Made by a program: the position numbers and the translations under genes
The notes under the pieces: model-generated
Told to the model about the DNA's origin: nothing
Database searches by the model: none
What the model saw: only the letters and a program-made list of their open reading frames with translations
In this document: positions 34,051 to 44,038 of the stretch, piece after piece
Layout of the letters: the number at the start of each line of letters is the position of its first letter
How positions within the stretch are numbered: the first letter of the stretch is position 1
Origin: JACPNO01 sp963825405
Lineage (GTDB): Bacteria > Acidobacteriota > Terriglobia > Bryobacterales > Bryobacteraceae
DNA: 64,000 bases
Assembly (NCBI GenBank): GCA_963825405.1
Contig: CAWGTB010000012.1
Span: 168,530-232,529, forward strand
Reading direction: 5' to 3'

Positions 34051-35352
34051 ATGAGGCGGGGCTTCGCACCACTCGCGCTGAGTACCGCCGCGGTGCTCGC
34101 CTTCAGGCTGCTTGGCCAGCAAACGCAGCCGCCGTCCCCTACCATCAAAGTGGACGTTCGCCAAGTGCTGGTTCCGGTGGTCGTCACCGACAAAGAAGGA
34201 CATCACGTCACCGGCCTGACCCGCGCGGATTTCAAAGTCTTCGAAGACGGCGTGGAGCAGACAATCACCGCATTCTCCGTGCAGAGCTCCGGGGCTGCCG
34301 TCGGTGGAGTCGGCCGCCGCTCGCGCGGAGCCGCTGCCCGGAGCCATTCCCGACACACCGGGCCCAAGACCTGCGCGGCGCACCTATCTGATCGTCATCG
34401 ATACCCTGCACACCGCATTCCCGAACTTCGTCCATCTGCGGGAGGCCCTGAAAAAGCTGTTTCGCGAAGAGCAGGCCGGCGATTCCCAATATGTCGTGAT
34501 GGCTCTCGCCAGGTCGCTGCAGATCGTTCAGAACACCACGCAGGATCCCGCCGCCGTGTTAAAAGCCATCGAAAGCCGGGACTTCCAAAAGGTGTTGCAG
34601 GGCAGCCAGCAGAGCCAACTGAAGAACGAACTGGATCGATTCCGCCAGGCGCTCGATGAGGCGCGGGCCGCCTGCGACCAGGCGCGATATGGACTGCGAC
34701 CCCAAGAGACGCTTTTTGCCGCCTCAGGCCAACGCGATCGCCGAGTTCGACCGCAACCTGACCACCGCCTACTTGCGTCAATTTCGATTCCTGATCGAAC
34801 AGCTTACCCGCACCACCGGCCGGCGAACCGTCGTGCTCATCTCCGATGGCTTCTCGCTTGTCGCCCGGCAAAGCGGCGCTCGAATATCTGGCTGCGTATT
34901 TCCCCGAGAATCGCAGTGCGGCGCTCCAGGCCAACGAGCGCATGCAGGATGAATTCGAACCCGTCGTCCGTCTCGCCGCCGCCAATAACATCCCGATCTA
35001 CACAATCGATTCCCGCGGCCTGTACACCAATGAGTACTTTGACGCATCCAACCGCGGCTCGACACCTCGAATGGGACCCGCAGTTCAGACCATCATGAGT
35101 GACGTCGCGCTCTCCGAAGGCGACACGCTCGCCGAAATGGCCGCCGCCACCGGTGGCACCGTTTATCACAACAGCAACGATCTGCTCACCGGCTTGAAAC
35201 GCGCCTTCGCCGACGGCCGCGAATACTACACCCTCGCGTATGTCTCGACCAATGCCAATTTAGACGGAAAATTCCGCGCGATTCGCATCGAGGTGCGCGA
35301 CCGCAAAGCCGTAGTCAACGCCAAGCGCGGCTACTGGGCTGTGGGAAACTGA
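34051..35352 (+). CDS. VWFA-related acidobacterial domain protein, copy 2 (three frameshifts)
   Basis: A close paralogue directly downstream (4-bp gap) of copy 1, alignable along its full length; the last 60 residues are nearly identical. Relative to copy 1 it has one extra base at each of about 34291-34296 (GGGG run), 34680-34686 and 34858, so the frame changes three times. A signal peptide (MRRGFAPLALSTAAVLAFRLLGQQ) is in frame with the mature N-terminus. All three lesions are single inserted bases, which fits sequencing error as well as decay. Expressed together, the two would give two similar secreted proteins. Confidence 0.8.
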
Positions 35353-35353
35353 G

Positions 35354-35753
35354 CTACCCGCGCGAGCTGTCCTGCGTCTCCACCAGCACCCATTCCACCG
35401 GCTTGTCGGAAATATTCTCCACGCCGTACGCGTCGCGCTCCACCCAGGTCGAGTCGCCGGCCTTGCACTGGCGCACCTGCGGCTTGCCGTGCGCAAACAG
35501 CAGGCGGACATTCTGGTCCGTCATCGCCACTTGCACGTGAGCCGGCAATTCCACAATCATCGATCGTTCGTGCGGACCCAGGCGAAACTTCAGCACGCGC
35601 ACGCGATCGTTGTCCACAAGCACGCTGAAATGCGCAGCGTCCAGATGCGCGGGATCGGTGTTGAAGATATCGGGCCGAAACAGCGGCGGTGACGCAAAGC
35701 GGTCCTGGCAAAGCAGCGAGCGCCGGAAACGCCAACCAGAAGAGACGAGTCAT
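35354..35753 (-). CDS. Small exported cupin-like protein, probably a lipoprotein, frameshifted
   Basis: About 132 residues. The C-terminal 89 residues (VLVDNDRVRVLKFRLGPHERSMIVELPAHVQVAMTD and later NISDKPVEWVLVET) look like a single cupin barrel with a conserved PHE and H. The signal peptide lies in another frame (MTRLFWLAFPALAA); removing one A from the AAA at 35710-35712 joins it and yields PALAACQDRFASPPLF, which creates a lipobox. It is convergent with the VWFA pair with a 1-bp gap. No substrate can be inferred; the usual cupin metal-binding histidine cluster is incomplete. Confidence 0.7.
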
Positions 35754-35784
35754 CTATCCCTCCCTAAGAAGTCTGTGAGCTATT

Positions 35785-37826
35785 CTACCGCTTGCCGTTT
35801 TTGGTGACCGAGCCTTCTTGCGCCACGCGAACCCGCGCGCCTTCCAGCTTCTTGCTGATTTTGGCGACTTCTACCGGATCGGCTTCCGCCTGCGCGCTGG
35901 TCTCATATTCCTTGAGCGAGGCCTGCCATTGCGCGATCGCTTCCTTCATCTTGCCCTGCGCGAAGTAGACATCGCCCAGATGATCGTGAATGGTCGGGTC
36001 CTTGGTCATCTTCTCGAGCGCCTGGCGAATGCTGGTGGCGGCTTCCTCGAGCTTGTTCTGCCGGTATTGCAGCCAGCCCAGGCTGTCCAGATAGGCGCCG
36101 TTCTGCGGCTCGAGCTGCACGGCCTTGCGGATCATCTTGTCGGCTTCGTCCAGGCGGATGTTGCGGTCGGCCAGCATGTAGCCGAGATAGTTGAGCGCGC
36201 TGCCATTGTCGGGATCGAGTTCCAGCACTTTGCGGAATTCGCTCTCGGAGGCGTCGAACTTCTTCATGCGCTCGAACATCGCTCCGCGCATGAACGCAAT
36301 GTCGATCTGCTCCGGCTTGGACGTGGAAAGCTTGCCGGCTTCATCCAGTGCCGCCGTCATTTCGTCGTAGCGCTTGCCCTTCTCGTAGATCTGCGCCAGC
36401 GCTACGTACGTATCGCGATCGCGCTCGCCCGCCAGCAGGGAACGCACTTCCTCCGCCGCCTGATCCACCTTGCCCATATCGGCGGCCAGCGAGGCGTGGG
36501 CCAGTCTTCACGATGCGGTCTTTGGGAAATTTCTTGAGCGCGGCGTCGGCCTCTTCCTGAGCTTTAGGAAAATCTTTGGCGATGCGCAGCGTCTCGATGA
36601 TCTCGACCGAGGCCCGCGGCGCGGCATCCGGATCCAGCACCGCGATCTGGCGGAAAGTCTCCACCGCCGTCGTGTACTTGTTGGCATTGCGGTACAGCCT
36701 GCCCAGCCGTTCCAGCAGCATGGCGCGGCTGTTCTTTTCCGAATCCGTGTAAGACTTCTTGGCAGTCTCGTCCACCAGCGCCTTCAGCGTGCGCATGGCT
36801 TCTTCCGGTTTGCCTTCGTCTTCCAGCAGACTCACTTCGTCGTAGCGGACTTCAATGTTGTCGCGGTCGATCTCTTTGGCTTTGGCAAAGGCCGCGCGCG
36901 CTTTGGGGAAATCGTGCTTCTCGCGATAGATTTCGGAAATGCGCAATTGCACCTGGAAATCGCGCGGATCGGCGGCGGCGATTTCGCCGTAGAGCTTCAA
37001 CGCATCGTCGTAGCGCTTGATGAACAGCAGATTCTGCGCCAGGGCGCGCTTGATGCGGGCGTTGTCCGGCTCCATCGCCAGCGCCTGTCCCCAGACGTCA
37101 GCCGCATTGTCATAGTCGCGCGATTGTTCGTAAAAGCTCGCCAGCGTAGCGAGCGTGCGCGCATTGGGATTGCGCACCGTCACCTGGCGGAGCATATCGA
37201 TCGCGTTCTTGGTATCGCCAACGTCGGAATAAACCATCGCCAGGCCCAGCAGCGCTTCTTCGTTGCCTGAATCCTGCGTCAGCACCTGCTTGTAGGCCTT
37301 TTCGGCTTCCGGCGAATTGTGCGCCAGACGATCCAGCCGGCCCAGCATCAGCCAGCTTTCCTGGTCCTTGTCATCGACCGAAGTGATCTTTCTGATACTG
37401 CTCGATGGCGCGCTTCAGCATCTCCTCGTTGATGCGATTCTGCTGAGGATCGCCGATCAGCCGGGCATAAATCCGGCCCAGCAAGCGCCGCGCTTCCAGA
37501 TTGTCAGGATTCTGCTTCAGCAGTTCCTCGGCTTCGGTGACGGCGTCCTTGATACGGCCGGCCTGAATGTAGAGATCGGTCAGCTCTTCGGAAAGAAACG
37601 TCGCGCTCGGATCCAGCTTGAGCGCCGCCTTGTAGAAATCGATGGCCTTGTTGAAATAGTCGCCGCGATTGCCATACGCGCCGGCCATCTCCGAATACAG
37701 GTGGCCCATGGCAAAGTTGTAATAGGCGGAGGCTCGGTCGGAGGGCTTCGTTTCAGGGGCATTCTGCGCCGGCGCCACACAAGCCGCCAGCAGGGACAAC
37801 AACAGCGCGTTTCGCGGAACGTTCAT
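35785..37826 (-). CDS. Large exported TPR protein, two frameshifts
   Basis: About 680 residues with some 12-15 tetratricopeptide repeats (for example AYYNFAMGHLYSEMAGAYGNRGDYFNKAIDFYKAALKLDP and YLGYMLADRNIRLDEADKMIRKAVQLEPQNGAYLDSLGWLQY). The N-terminus is a lipoprotein-like signal (MNVPRNALLLSLLAACVAPAQ). Extra bases near 37389 (TTT run) and 36498 (GGG run) shift the frame; removal restores EQYQKITSVDD and KTAHASLAADMGKV. TPR scaffolds mediate protein interactions, here in the periplasm or outer membrane; partner unknown. The gene is divergent from miaA, 96 bp apart. Confidence 0.85.
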
Positions 37827-37922
37827 CGAGTAGAACTCTCTTTCGTCTGCCGGCTTGGTTGCCCAGCGGGCCGAGGACCTCTTTTAGTATTGTATAACGT
37901 CCCTGCAGCGCTCTGATCTGGA

Positions 37923-38865
37923 ATGACCGAATCGCCGCTCATTATCGTCGTAGGCCCCACCGGCGCCGGTAAGAGCGCGCTTGCTCTGCGCATTGCCGAG
38001 GAATTCGATGGCGAGGTGGTCAACTGCGACTCCTTGCAGGTCTACCGCTACTTCGATATCGGCACTGCCAAGCTTCCGGTTGAGGAGCGGCGCAATATTC
38101 CCCATCACCTTATCGACGTCTTGGACCCCAATGAAGGTTTCACCGGCGGCGAATATGCTCGCCGCGCGCGGCCTTTGCTGGCCGAAATCACCGCCCGTAA
38201 ACGCCTACCCGGTCGTGGCCGGCGGCACCGGGTTTTACCTGAAAGCGCTTATCGATGGACTCTTCCCCGGGCCGCAGCGCGACGATGCCGTCCGCCAGCG
38301 CTTGAGCGCTCGTGAGACTGCCCGGCCGGGATCCCTCGCGCGTCTGCTGCGCCGCCTCGATCCTGAAGCCGCCCGCCGCATCCATGCCAACGATTTGCCG
38401 AAGCTCATCCGCGCGCTCGAAGTCCGCCTGCTGGCGCACCGCCCCGTGACCGAAATGTTTCGCGAAGGGCGCGAGGCACTAGCTGGCTACAAGGCGCTAA
38501 CCGTCGGCCTCGATCCGCCCCGCGAGGAGTTGTATGCGGTCCTGGACAGCCGCGCGCAGGCGATGTTCGCAGGTGGCCTGTTGGAAGAAGTTTCCGCGAT
38601 TCTTGCGCTAGGGTTCGACGCCGCTTGCAAGCCGTTCGAATCGCACGGCTACAAACAAGCCTTGCAAATGCTGCGCGGCGAGCTCAGCCCGCAGCAGGCG
38701 CTCTTTTACACGCAGCGCAATACCCGCCGTTATTCCAAACGGCAAATGACCTGGTTTCGCCAGCAGCCGGGAGTCGAATGGTTTCGTGGATTCGGTGCCC
38801 AGCAGGATCTGCAGACCGCGATTGTGGCGCGCGTGCGGGCCTATCTCCAACAGTTTCAGAGTTAA
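37923..38865 (+). CDS. miaA: tRNA dimethylallyltransferase MiaA, frameshifted
   Basis: About 313 residues when repaired. P-loop GPTGAGKSAL (residues 11-20), VNCDSLQVYR (substrate-anchoring aspartate and tRNA contact), then GGTGFYLKALIDG and the C-terminal RNTRRYSKRQMTWFR are all diagnostic. An extra C at about 38204-38205 (ACGCCTACCC) breaks the frame between EITARKR and YPVVAGGTGFY. MiaA adds dimethylallyl to A37 of tRNAs reading UNN codons. It is a single-copy core gene in most bacteria, so an inactivating mutation is unlikely; the indel is probably a sequencing or assembly error. Confidence 0.9.
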
Positions 38866-38915
38866 CACCGCGATCGCGAAACGTTTTCCGTTTTCCTTCG
38901 TATTACCTAGAGTTC

Positions 38916-38929
38916 GCCCCCTAGGGGGC
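38916..38929. promoter_or_regulatory. Perfect 14-bp palindrome in a promoter-like region
   Basis: GCCCCCTAGGGGGC is a perfect inverted repeat. It ends 6 bp before a TAGACT hexamer that lies 6 nt before the ATG of the downstream TPR gene. It may be an operator in the promoter spacer or a terminator of miaA; it has no T tract. Confidence 0.4.
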
Positions 38930-38947
38930 CGCTGCTAGACTGAAGTC

Positions 38948-40129
38948 ATGCGGCGGCTCCCGTTTTTTCTTTTGGCCCTCCTCAGTTTCCCCATGCTGGC
39001 GGCCGGAGCCGACATCGTCCTGGTGCTGCCCTTTTTCAATCAATCCGAATCCGGAAACCTGAATTGGATTGGCGAGAGTATTGCCGAACACACCCGCGAG
39101 TCTTTGGATTCCGAAGGTCTGCTGGTGCTGTCGCGCGAAGATCGTCTGGAGGCCTACCGGCGTCTCGGCATCCGGCCCGATGCGCGTCTGACGCGGGCTT
39201 CCATCATCAAAGTCGGCCAGGCGCTCGATGCCGCCACCATTGTCTATGGCTATTTCGAGGCGCCGGCGTCGGCTGGGGATGCGCCCGCCGCGCTCCGCAT
39301 TACAACCCGCATTCTGGATCTTAAGCGCACCCAGCCCGGCCCCGAGTTCACCTCGACCGGCCCGCTCGAAGATCTGGCTTCGCTCGAAATGCATTTGGCC
39401 TGGCAGGCTTTGCAGGTGATCGCGCCCAACACCGCCCGGTCGGAAGAGGAATTCCGCCGCGGCCGTCCCCCGGTGCGCGTGGATGCCATTGAGAACTATG
39501 TGCGCGGGCTGCTGGCCGCCTCGCCCGAGCAGCAGCACCGTTTTTTTACGCAGGCGGCGCGCATCGACAACCGTTTTTCCCAGCCCTGCTTTCAACTCGG
39601 GCGCATGGCTTGGCGTCAGAAAGAATATGCGCAAGCCGCCGGCTGGCTGGAACGCGTCACCCGCACCGACTCGCACTACCTGGAAGCCGCCTTCCTGTTG
39701 GGACTGTGCCGCTACAATACCGGCGAATTTGCCAAGGCGCAGGAAAGTTTTCAAATCGTGGCCGCCGCCGCGCCCCTCAATGAAGTGTTCAACAATCTGG
39801 GTGCTGCCGAGTCGCGTCTGAATCAGATGACGGCAGTGGAGAATTTCAAAAAAGCCCTGGAAGGCGATGACGCCGACCCCGACTATCAGTTCAATCTGGG
39901 CTATGCGCTCTGGAAACGCGGCGATTTCGGCGCCGCCGCCGAACGCTTCCGTGCCGTGCTAGACCGCCAGCCTGAAGATTCCGAAGCCGTTATCTGGCTG
40001 GGCCGCTGTTTGAAGCGCGAAGGCCCGCGCGCCGGCGATCCGCGCAGCCTGGGCCGGGAACGCCTCAAACCCAATTTTGAGGTCGCTGCCTATCGCCAGC
40101 TCAAGGCCGAATTGGAAGCCAAGCCCTAA
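38948..40129 (+). CDS. Exported protein with FlgO/TolB-N-like domain and TPR repeats
   Basis: 393 residues. A cleavable signal (MRRLPFFLLALLSFPMLAAGA) is followed by an alpha/beta domain (DIVLVLPFFNQSESGNLNWIGESIAEHTRESL and later AATIVYGYFEAP), similar to the CsgG/FlgO/TolB-N fold used by outer-membrane-associated proteins. From about residue 185 there are TPR-like helices (HYLEAAFLLGLCRYNTGEFAKAQESF and DPDYQFNLGYALWKRGDFGAAAERF). It probably binds partners in the periplasm. The start follows TAGACT by six bases with no ribosome site. A response-regulator diguanylate cyclase gene follows after 54 bp. Confidence 0.8.
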   Translation: MRRLPFFLLALLSFPMLAAGADIVLVLPFFNQSESGNLNWIGESIAEHTRESLDSEGLLVLSREDRLEAYRRLGIRPDARLTRASIIKVGQALDAATIVYGYFEAPASAGDAPAALRITTRILDLKRTQPGPEFTSTGPLEDLASLEMHLAWQALQVIAPNTARSEEEFRRGRPPVRVDAIENYVRGLLAASPEQQHRFFTQAARIDNRFSQPCFQLGRMAWRQKEYAQAAGWLERVTRTDSHYLEAAFLLGLCRYNTGEFAKAQESFQIVAAAAPLNEVFNNLGAAESRLNQMTAVENFKKALEGDDADPDYQFNLGYALWKRGDFGAAAERFRAVLDRQPEDSEAVIWLGRCLKREGPRAGDPRSLGRERLKPNFEVAAYRQLKAELEAKP

Positions 40130-40183
40130 CCCACGCTCAAGAAATCCGCCGCGCCTGCCGATATAAACAACAGGCGTATTTGC

Positions 40184-41134
40184 TTGGAAATTCTCGTCGC
40201 AGAAGACAATCCGACTTTCCTGCGGATTTTGGACAACATGGTCCGTAAGTGGGACTATCAGCCCATCCTCGTGCCCGACGGCACTCAGGCCTGGGAGATA
40301 TTGCAACGCCCCGATTCCCCGCGGCTGGCCATACTCGACTGGATGATGCCCGGCTTGTCGGGTGTTGAGCTCTGCCACCGGTTGCGAGAGCAGAGCAAGG
40401 AACCCTACATTTATGTGCTCCTGCTTTCAGCCAAGAACAGCCGGGTTGAATTGGTGGAAGGCATGGAAGCCGGCGCCGACGACTATTTGGGCAAGCCCGT
40501 GGACAGCCACGAGTTGCGAGTAAGGCTGCGCGCCGGGGAGCGCATCGTCGATCTGCAAGCTCAATTGTTGAGCGCCCGCGATGCCATGCGCCAGCAGGCT
40601 TTGCACGATTCGCTCACCGGTGTCTGGAACCGCGCCGCCATTTTCGATTTTCTGAAACGCGAGCTCGCCCGCTGCCAGCGCGAGTCCACGCCGGTCTCGG
40701 TGGTGATGATCGATTTGGATCACTTCAAACTGGTGAACGACCGGCTGGGGCATCTGGCCGGTGACGAAGTGCTCAAAGAAGCCGCCCGTCGGATGATCGC
40801 CACCATTCGTTCTTACGACGCCGTCGGCCGCTACGGCGGGGAAGAGTTTCTCATCGTGATGGCGAATTCCGACAGCCACGCGGCCGCCGAGCGTGCCGAT
40901 CAAATCCGTAAGGCTATCGGCGGTCGGCCTTTTCTGGGGGAAAAGACGGCGGTCGAGGTGACTTGCAGCCTTGGAGTGTATTCGACGCGTGGCGATGCAC
41001 TTGTCACCCCCGAGGCGCTGCTCGAAGAAGCCGATGCGGCCCTGTACCTGGCTAAGAGAAACGGTCGCAATCGCGTCGAAGTCGGTGAGCCGCAAGCCGC
41101 GCCATCGAGAGATCCAGAGGTCGTTCTGGCCTGA
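40184..41134 (+). CDS. REC-GGDEF response regulator diguanylate cyclase
   Basis: 316 residues. Residues 1-120 are a receiver domain with phospho-acceptor D52 (ILDWMMPG) and K104; after a short linker helix (ERIVDLQAQLLSARDAMRQQALHD) comes a GGDEF domain with GGEEF at 218-222. The inhibitory I-site RxxD is present (RSYD, 209-212). It should make cyclic di-GMP from two GTP on phosphorylation, as PleD- or WspR-type proteins do. Start is TTG; I see no ribosome site, only a TATAAA 16 nt before. No adjacent histidine kinase. Confidence 0.92.
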   Translation: MEILVAEDNPTFLRILDNMVRKWDYQPILVPDGTQAWEILQRPDSPRLAILDWMMPGLSGVELCHRLREQSKEPYIYVLLLSAKNSRVELVEGMEAGADDYLGKPVDSHELRVRLRAGERIVDLQAQLLSARDAMRQQALHDSLTGVWNRAAIFDFLKRELARCQRESTPVSVVMIDLDHFKLVNDRLGHLAGDEVLKEAARRMIATIRSYDAVGRYGGEEFLIVMANSDSHAAAERADQIRKAIGGRPFLGEKTAVEVTCSLGVYSTRGDALVTPEALLEEADAALYLAKRNGRNRVEVGEPQAAPSRDPEVVLA

Positions 41135-41154
41135 CCCCGTGCTAGCCTAGCCTC

Positions 41155-42168
41155 GTGATACCTAGCAAGGTGCCGAGGCTTCCGTTTGCACTGGTGATGG
41201 CGTCGTTAGCGGCCACCGGCTGCGGCTATGTGAACGATCCACTACCCCCGCCATTGCACATTCCTCAGCGGGTCACCGATCTCACTGTTGCCCAGACTGG
41301 CACGCGCATTGTGGTCCAATTCTCTCCGCCGCAACTTTCGACCGAAGGGGTGAATCTCCCGGCAGCAGTGCGGGCAGAATTACGAATTGGTCCGGCTTCC
41401 ACTCCATTCCAGGTCGATCCCTGGTTAGCGCAATCGAAGCTGGAAGGCGAAATCAATATGGATGGCCACCTCGCCCGCGCCGAATTTCCAGCTACGGAAT
41501 GGGTCGGTCAGGAGGTCGTGGTGGCGGTGCGGCTTTTTTCGCGAAAAGGCCGGCAGGCCGGCTGGTCCAATTTCGTGACCCTCACCATCGCCGCACCATT
41601 TGAATCGCCCCGGGACGTGCGGGCGGAAGCGGTGCCTGACGGCGTGCGGATCACATGGCAGGCGGCTTCGGGCCGGTTTCGCATCTTTCGCCGAGGCAGC
41701 ACCGGAACCCAGCCACAGCTCAGTGCGACGTCGATCGGTGAGACCGATAGCGCTGAGTATGTGGACAAGACCGCGGAATTCGGCCAGACGTACCGCTATT
41801 CGGTGGAAGCCATCGGCAGCGTAGGAAAGGGGACGGCGCGCGCGGCCAGCGAGAAATCAGCTGAGGTCGAAATTCATCCGGAGGACCGTTTTCCGCCAGC
41901 CGTGCCAGCCAACGTCAGCGCCATTGCCTCTACCGGAAGTATTGAGGTGGCCTGGGAGCAGAACGCCGAGCCTGACCTCGCCGGATACCGCATTTACCGT
42001 GCCGAGGGCGCCAGCGAGTTCGGGAAAATCGGCGACACCCAACAGGCCCCCAACTATAGCGATCGCCAGATTCGCTCCGGGGTACGCTACCGCTATGCGA
42101 TTTCGTCGGTGGATAAGGTAGGCAACGAGAGCGCACAGTCGCCGCCGGCCGAATTGGTCGCGCCGTAA
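41155..42168 (+). CDS. Fibronectin type III lipoprotein
   Basis: 337 residues. The leader ends in LAATGCGY, a lipobox. Three beta-sandwich modules follow: an N-terminal one (TDLTVAQTGTRIVVQFSPP), a middle one (PRDVRAEAVPDGVRITWQA) and a last one (VPANVSAIASTGSIEVAWEQNAEPDLAGYRIYRAEG), the latter two with typical Fn3 W and YRY patterns. It is a surface or periplasmic lipoprotein that probably binds protein or polysaccharide; no enzyme domain is visible. GTG start, with TAGCCT ending six bases before it. Confidence 0.8.
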   Translation: MIPSKVPRLPFALVMASLAATGCGYVNDPLPPPLHIPQRVTDLTVAQTGTRIVVQFSPPQLSTEGVNLPAAVRAELRIGPASTPFQVDPWLAQSKLEGEINMDGHLARAEFPATEWVGQEVVVAVRLFSRKGRQAGWSNFVTLTIAAPFESPRDVRAEAVPDGVRITWQAASGRFRIFRRGSTGTQPQLSATSIGETDSAEYVDKTAEFGQTYRYSVEAIGSVGKGTARAASEKSAEVEIHPEDRFPPAVPANVSAIASTGSIEVAWEQNAEPDLAGYRIYRAEGASEFGKIGDTQQAPNYSDRQIRSGVRYRYAISSVDKVGNESAQSPPAELVAP

Positions 42169-42173
42169 AGTGA

Positions 42174-42192
42174 GGCAGGTCTCCGACCTGCC
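42174..42192. terminator. Hairpin between convergent Fn3 lipoprotein and fabH genes
   Basis: GGCAGGTC TCC GACCTGCC forms an 8-bp stem with a three-base loop exactly between the two stop codons. It has no T run, so termination strength is uncertain. The stem resembles, but is not, the repeat family at 11.7 and 22.1 kb. Confidence 0.5.
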
Positions 42193-42199
42193 CCAGTGG

Positions 42200-43198
42200 C
42201 TACATGGCCCAGCGCCACAATGCGGCCCCGACCGTATAACCGGCGCCCACGGCGGCAAACAATACCAGATCGCCCTTTTTGAGCCGCCCGCTTTGCACTG
42301 CGTCGCGGGCAGCGAGCGGAATCGTGCCGGCTGTGGTATTGCCGTAGCGCTCGATGTTGATCACCACTTTTTCGCAATCGATCCCCAACCGCTCCGCCGT
42401 CGCGATAATAATCCGCCGATTGGCCTGGTGTGGAATCATCACGCCGACGTCCTTGGCGGTAAGGCCATTGCGCGCCAGCAATCCCTGGCAGATCTCGTAC
42501 ATTTTCCGCACGGCGAATTTGAAAACCTGCGCGCCGTCCTGATGCACGAAGTGCTTCCGGTCGCGCACCGTCTCCGCCGATGCCGGCATCCGGCTGCCTC
42601 CGGCGGGCATGCAAAGATAATCGCCGCCGGAGCCATCGATCTCGCCGAGAAAATCCAAAAAGCCCGCGTCCGGGTCGTCGCCATCGGCGAGCGGCTCGAG
42701 CAGCATCGCGCCGGCGCCATCGCCGAACAGGATGCAAGTACCGCGATCGGTATAGTCGATGATGCGGCTCATGGTGTCGGCGCCGATTACGAGCACTTTC
42801 TGGTGGGTTCCACCGCCCACCAGATGCGCGCCTGTGGTCAGGCCGTAGACAAAACCGGAACAGGCCGCGACCAGGTCGAATCCCCAGGCCTTGCGCGCGC
42901 CCAGGCGGTTCTGCACCAGGCAGGCGGTCGAGGGAAACATCATGTCCGGCGTGACCGTCGAAACCAGAATCGCGTCCAACTCGGACGCGTTGATGCCACG
43001 CTGCGCCAGCGCCACCTGGGCCGCTTCCACGGCCAGATCGGACGTGGCCATTTCCGGGCCGGCGATATGGCGCTCGGAGATGCCGGTGCGCTCCAGAATC
43101 CATTCATTACTGGTGGCGACCAGCTTTTCCAGCTCGAAATTGGTCAGTACGCGTTCGGGCGTATAGCAGCCCAGCGCACTTATTTTCACCTTGCGCAC
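42200..43198 (-). CDS. fabH: 3-oxoacyl-ACP synthase III FabH
   Basis: 332 residues. Catalytic triad: C113 (VAACSGFVYGL), His in MIPHQANRRI and Asn in ERYGNTTAGTIPLA. It starts fatty acid synthesis by condensing an acyl-CoA primer with malonyl-ACP. I place the start at GTG, giving MRKVKISALGCYTPERVL, with GAGG seven to eight bases upstream; a GTG three codons later is also possible. The frame is open further upstream across the divergent region. It is not in a fab cluster; the divergent neighbour is the SprT-like protease gene. Confidence 0.92.
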   Translation of the reverse strand: MRKVKISALGCYTPERVLTNFELEKLVATSNEWILERTGISERHIAGPEMATSDLAVEAAQVALAQRGINASELDAILVSTVTPDMMFPSTACLVQNRLGARKAWGFDLVAACSGFVYGLTTGAHLVGGGTHQKVLVIGADTMSRIIDYTDRGTCILFGDGAGAMLLEPLADGDDPDAGFLDFLGEIDGSGGDYLCMPAGGSRMPASAETVRDRKHFVHQDGAQVFKFAVRKMYEICQGLLARNGLTAKDVGVMIPHQANRRIIIATAERLGIDCEKVVINIERYGNTTAGTIPLAARDAVQSGRLKKGDLVLFAAVGAGYTVGAALWRWAM

Positions 43199-43236
43199 GT
43201 TGCCTCGCGATTTCTTGATGTCCCCGGAAAAAAAGG

Positions 43237-44019
43237 GTGAATGACCTTGATATGTTAAATTCAAAAGAAATGCAACATCACTTGGAGGCGGTGGACTCGG
43301 CTGGCTCGCTCGAAGGCCTGCAGAGCATGCTGTTCTTCGAGAGTCCGGCAGAAATCTACGCCAGGGTTTTCCGCCAGTTGAAGCCGCGCACCCGCCCCCC
43401 GTCTTTTGAAGTCGAGTTCTGCCCATTCGCCAACGCGGATAGCTCCATAAGGCTCGAGGCGGACGTTATCCTGGTTCGCATCTCCGATCTTCTGGAAGGC
43501 GCGCCCGCCCCGGTCGTGGAAGCCCTGGCCTTCATTCTGCTTGGGAAACTGTACCGGCGTCCCGTTCCCCGGATTTACCAGCATCGCTATCGTTTGTACC
43601 TGAACCGGCGCGATATGCGGCGGCGCATGCACCTGGTTCGCCAGATACGGGGGCGAAAGTTCCTATCCGGCCCAAAAGGCGTGCGCCACGATTTGGAAGA
43701 GGTGTTTGAAACGTTGAACCAGAGCTTCTTCGACGGCCTGCTGGGGCGCCCGCAGCTGGGCTGGAGCCGGGGGGTGTCCCGCACCATGCTGGGACATTTC
43801 GATCCGTCCCACAACGCTATTGTGATCAGCCGGGTCTTCGACCGTCCCGGTGTGCCGCGGATTGCCCTGGAGTACGTGATGTTTCATGAAATGCTGCACT
43901 TGCGCTATCCCGTGGACCACGCCGGTGCGCGGCGCAGGGTGCATACGCGGGAATTCCGCGCGGCGGAGAAGGTATTTCCCCGCCTGGCGGAAGCAAAGCA
44001 GATATTGAAGGAACTATAA
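43237..44019 (+). CDS. SprT-like zinc metalloprotease-type protein
   Basis: 260 residues. The zinc site is FHEMLHLRYP near residue 212, with the downstream HTREFRAAEKVFPRLAEA helix, and the SprT-type opening LEEVFETLNQSFFDGLLGRPQLGW precedes it. The N-terminal 130 residues (FESPAEIYARVFRQLKPRTRPPSFEVEF) are a helical region of unknown role. SprT/Spartan relatives cleave DNA-bound proteins, though many bacterial members are uncharacterised. Start codon is uncertain: GTG here, or ATG codons 15 or 33 bp downstream. Confidence 0.75.
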   Translation: MNDLDMLNSKEMQHHLEAVDSAGSLEGLQSMLFFESPAEIYARVFRQLKPRTRPPSFEVEFCPFANADSSIRLEADVILVRISDLLEGAPAPVVEALAFILLGKLYRRPVPRIYQHRYRLYLNRRDMRRRMHLVRQIRGRKFLSGPKGVRHDLEEVFETLNQSFFDGLLGRPQLGWSRGVSRTMLGHFDPSHNAIVISRVFDRPGVPRIALEYVMFHEMLHLRYPVDHAGARRRVHTREFRAAEKVFPRLAEAKQILKEL

Positions 44020-44038
44020 TTCGAACTATCGAGCGCTT

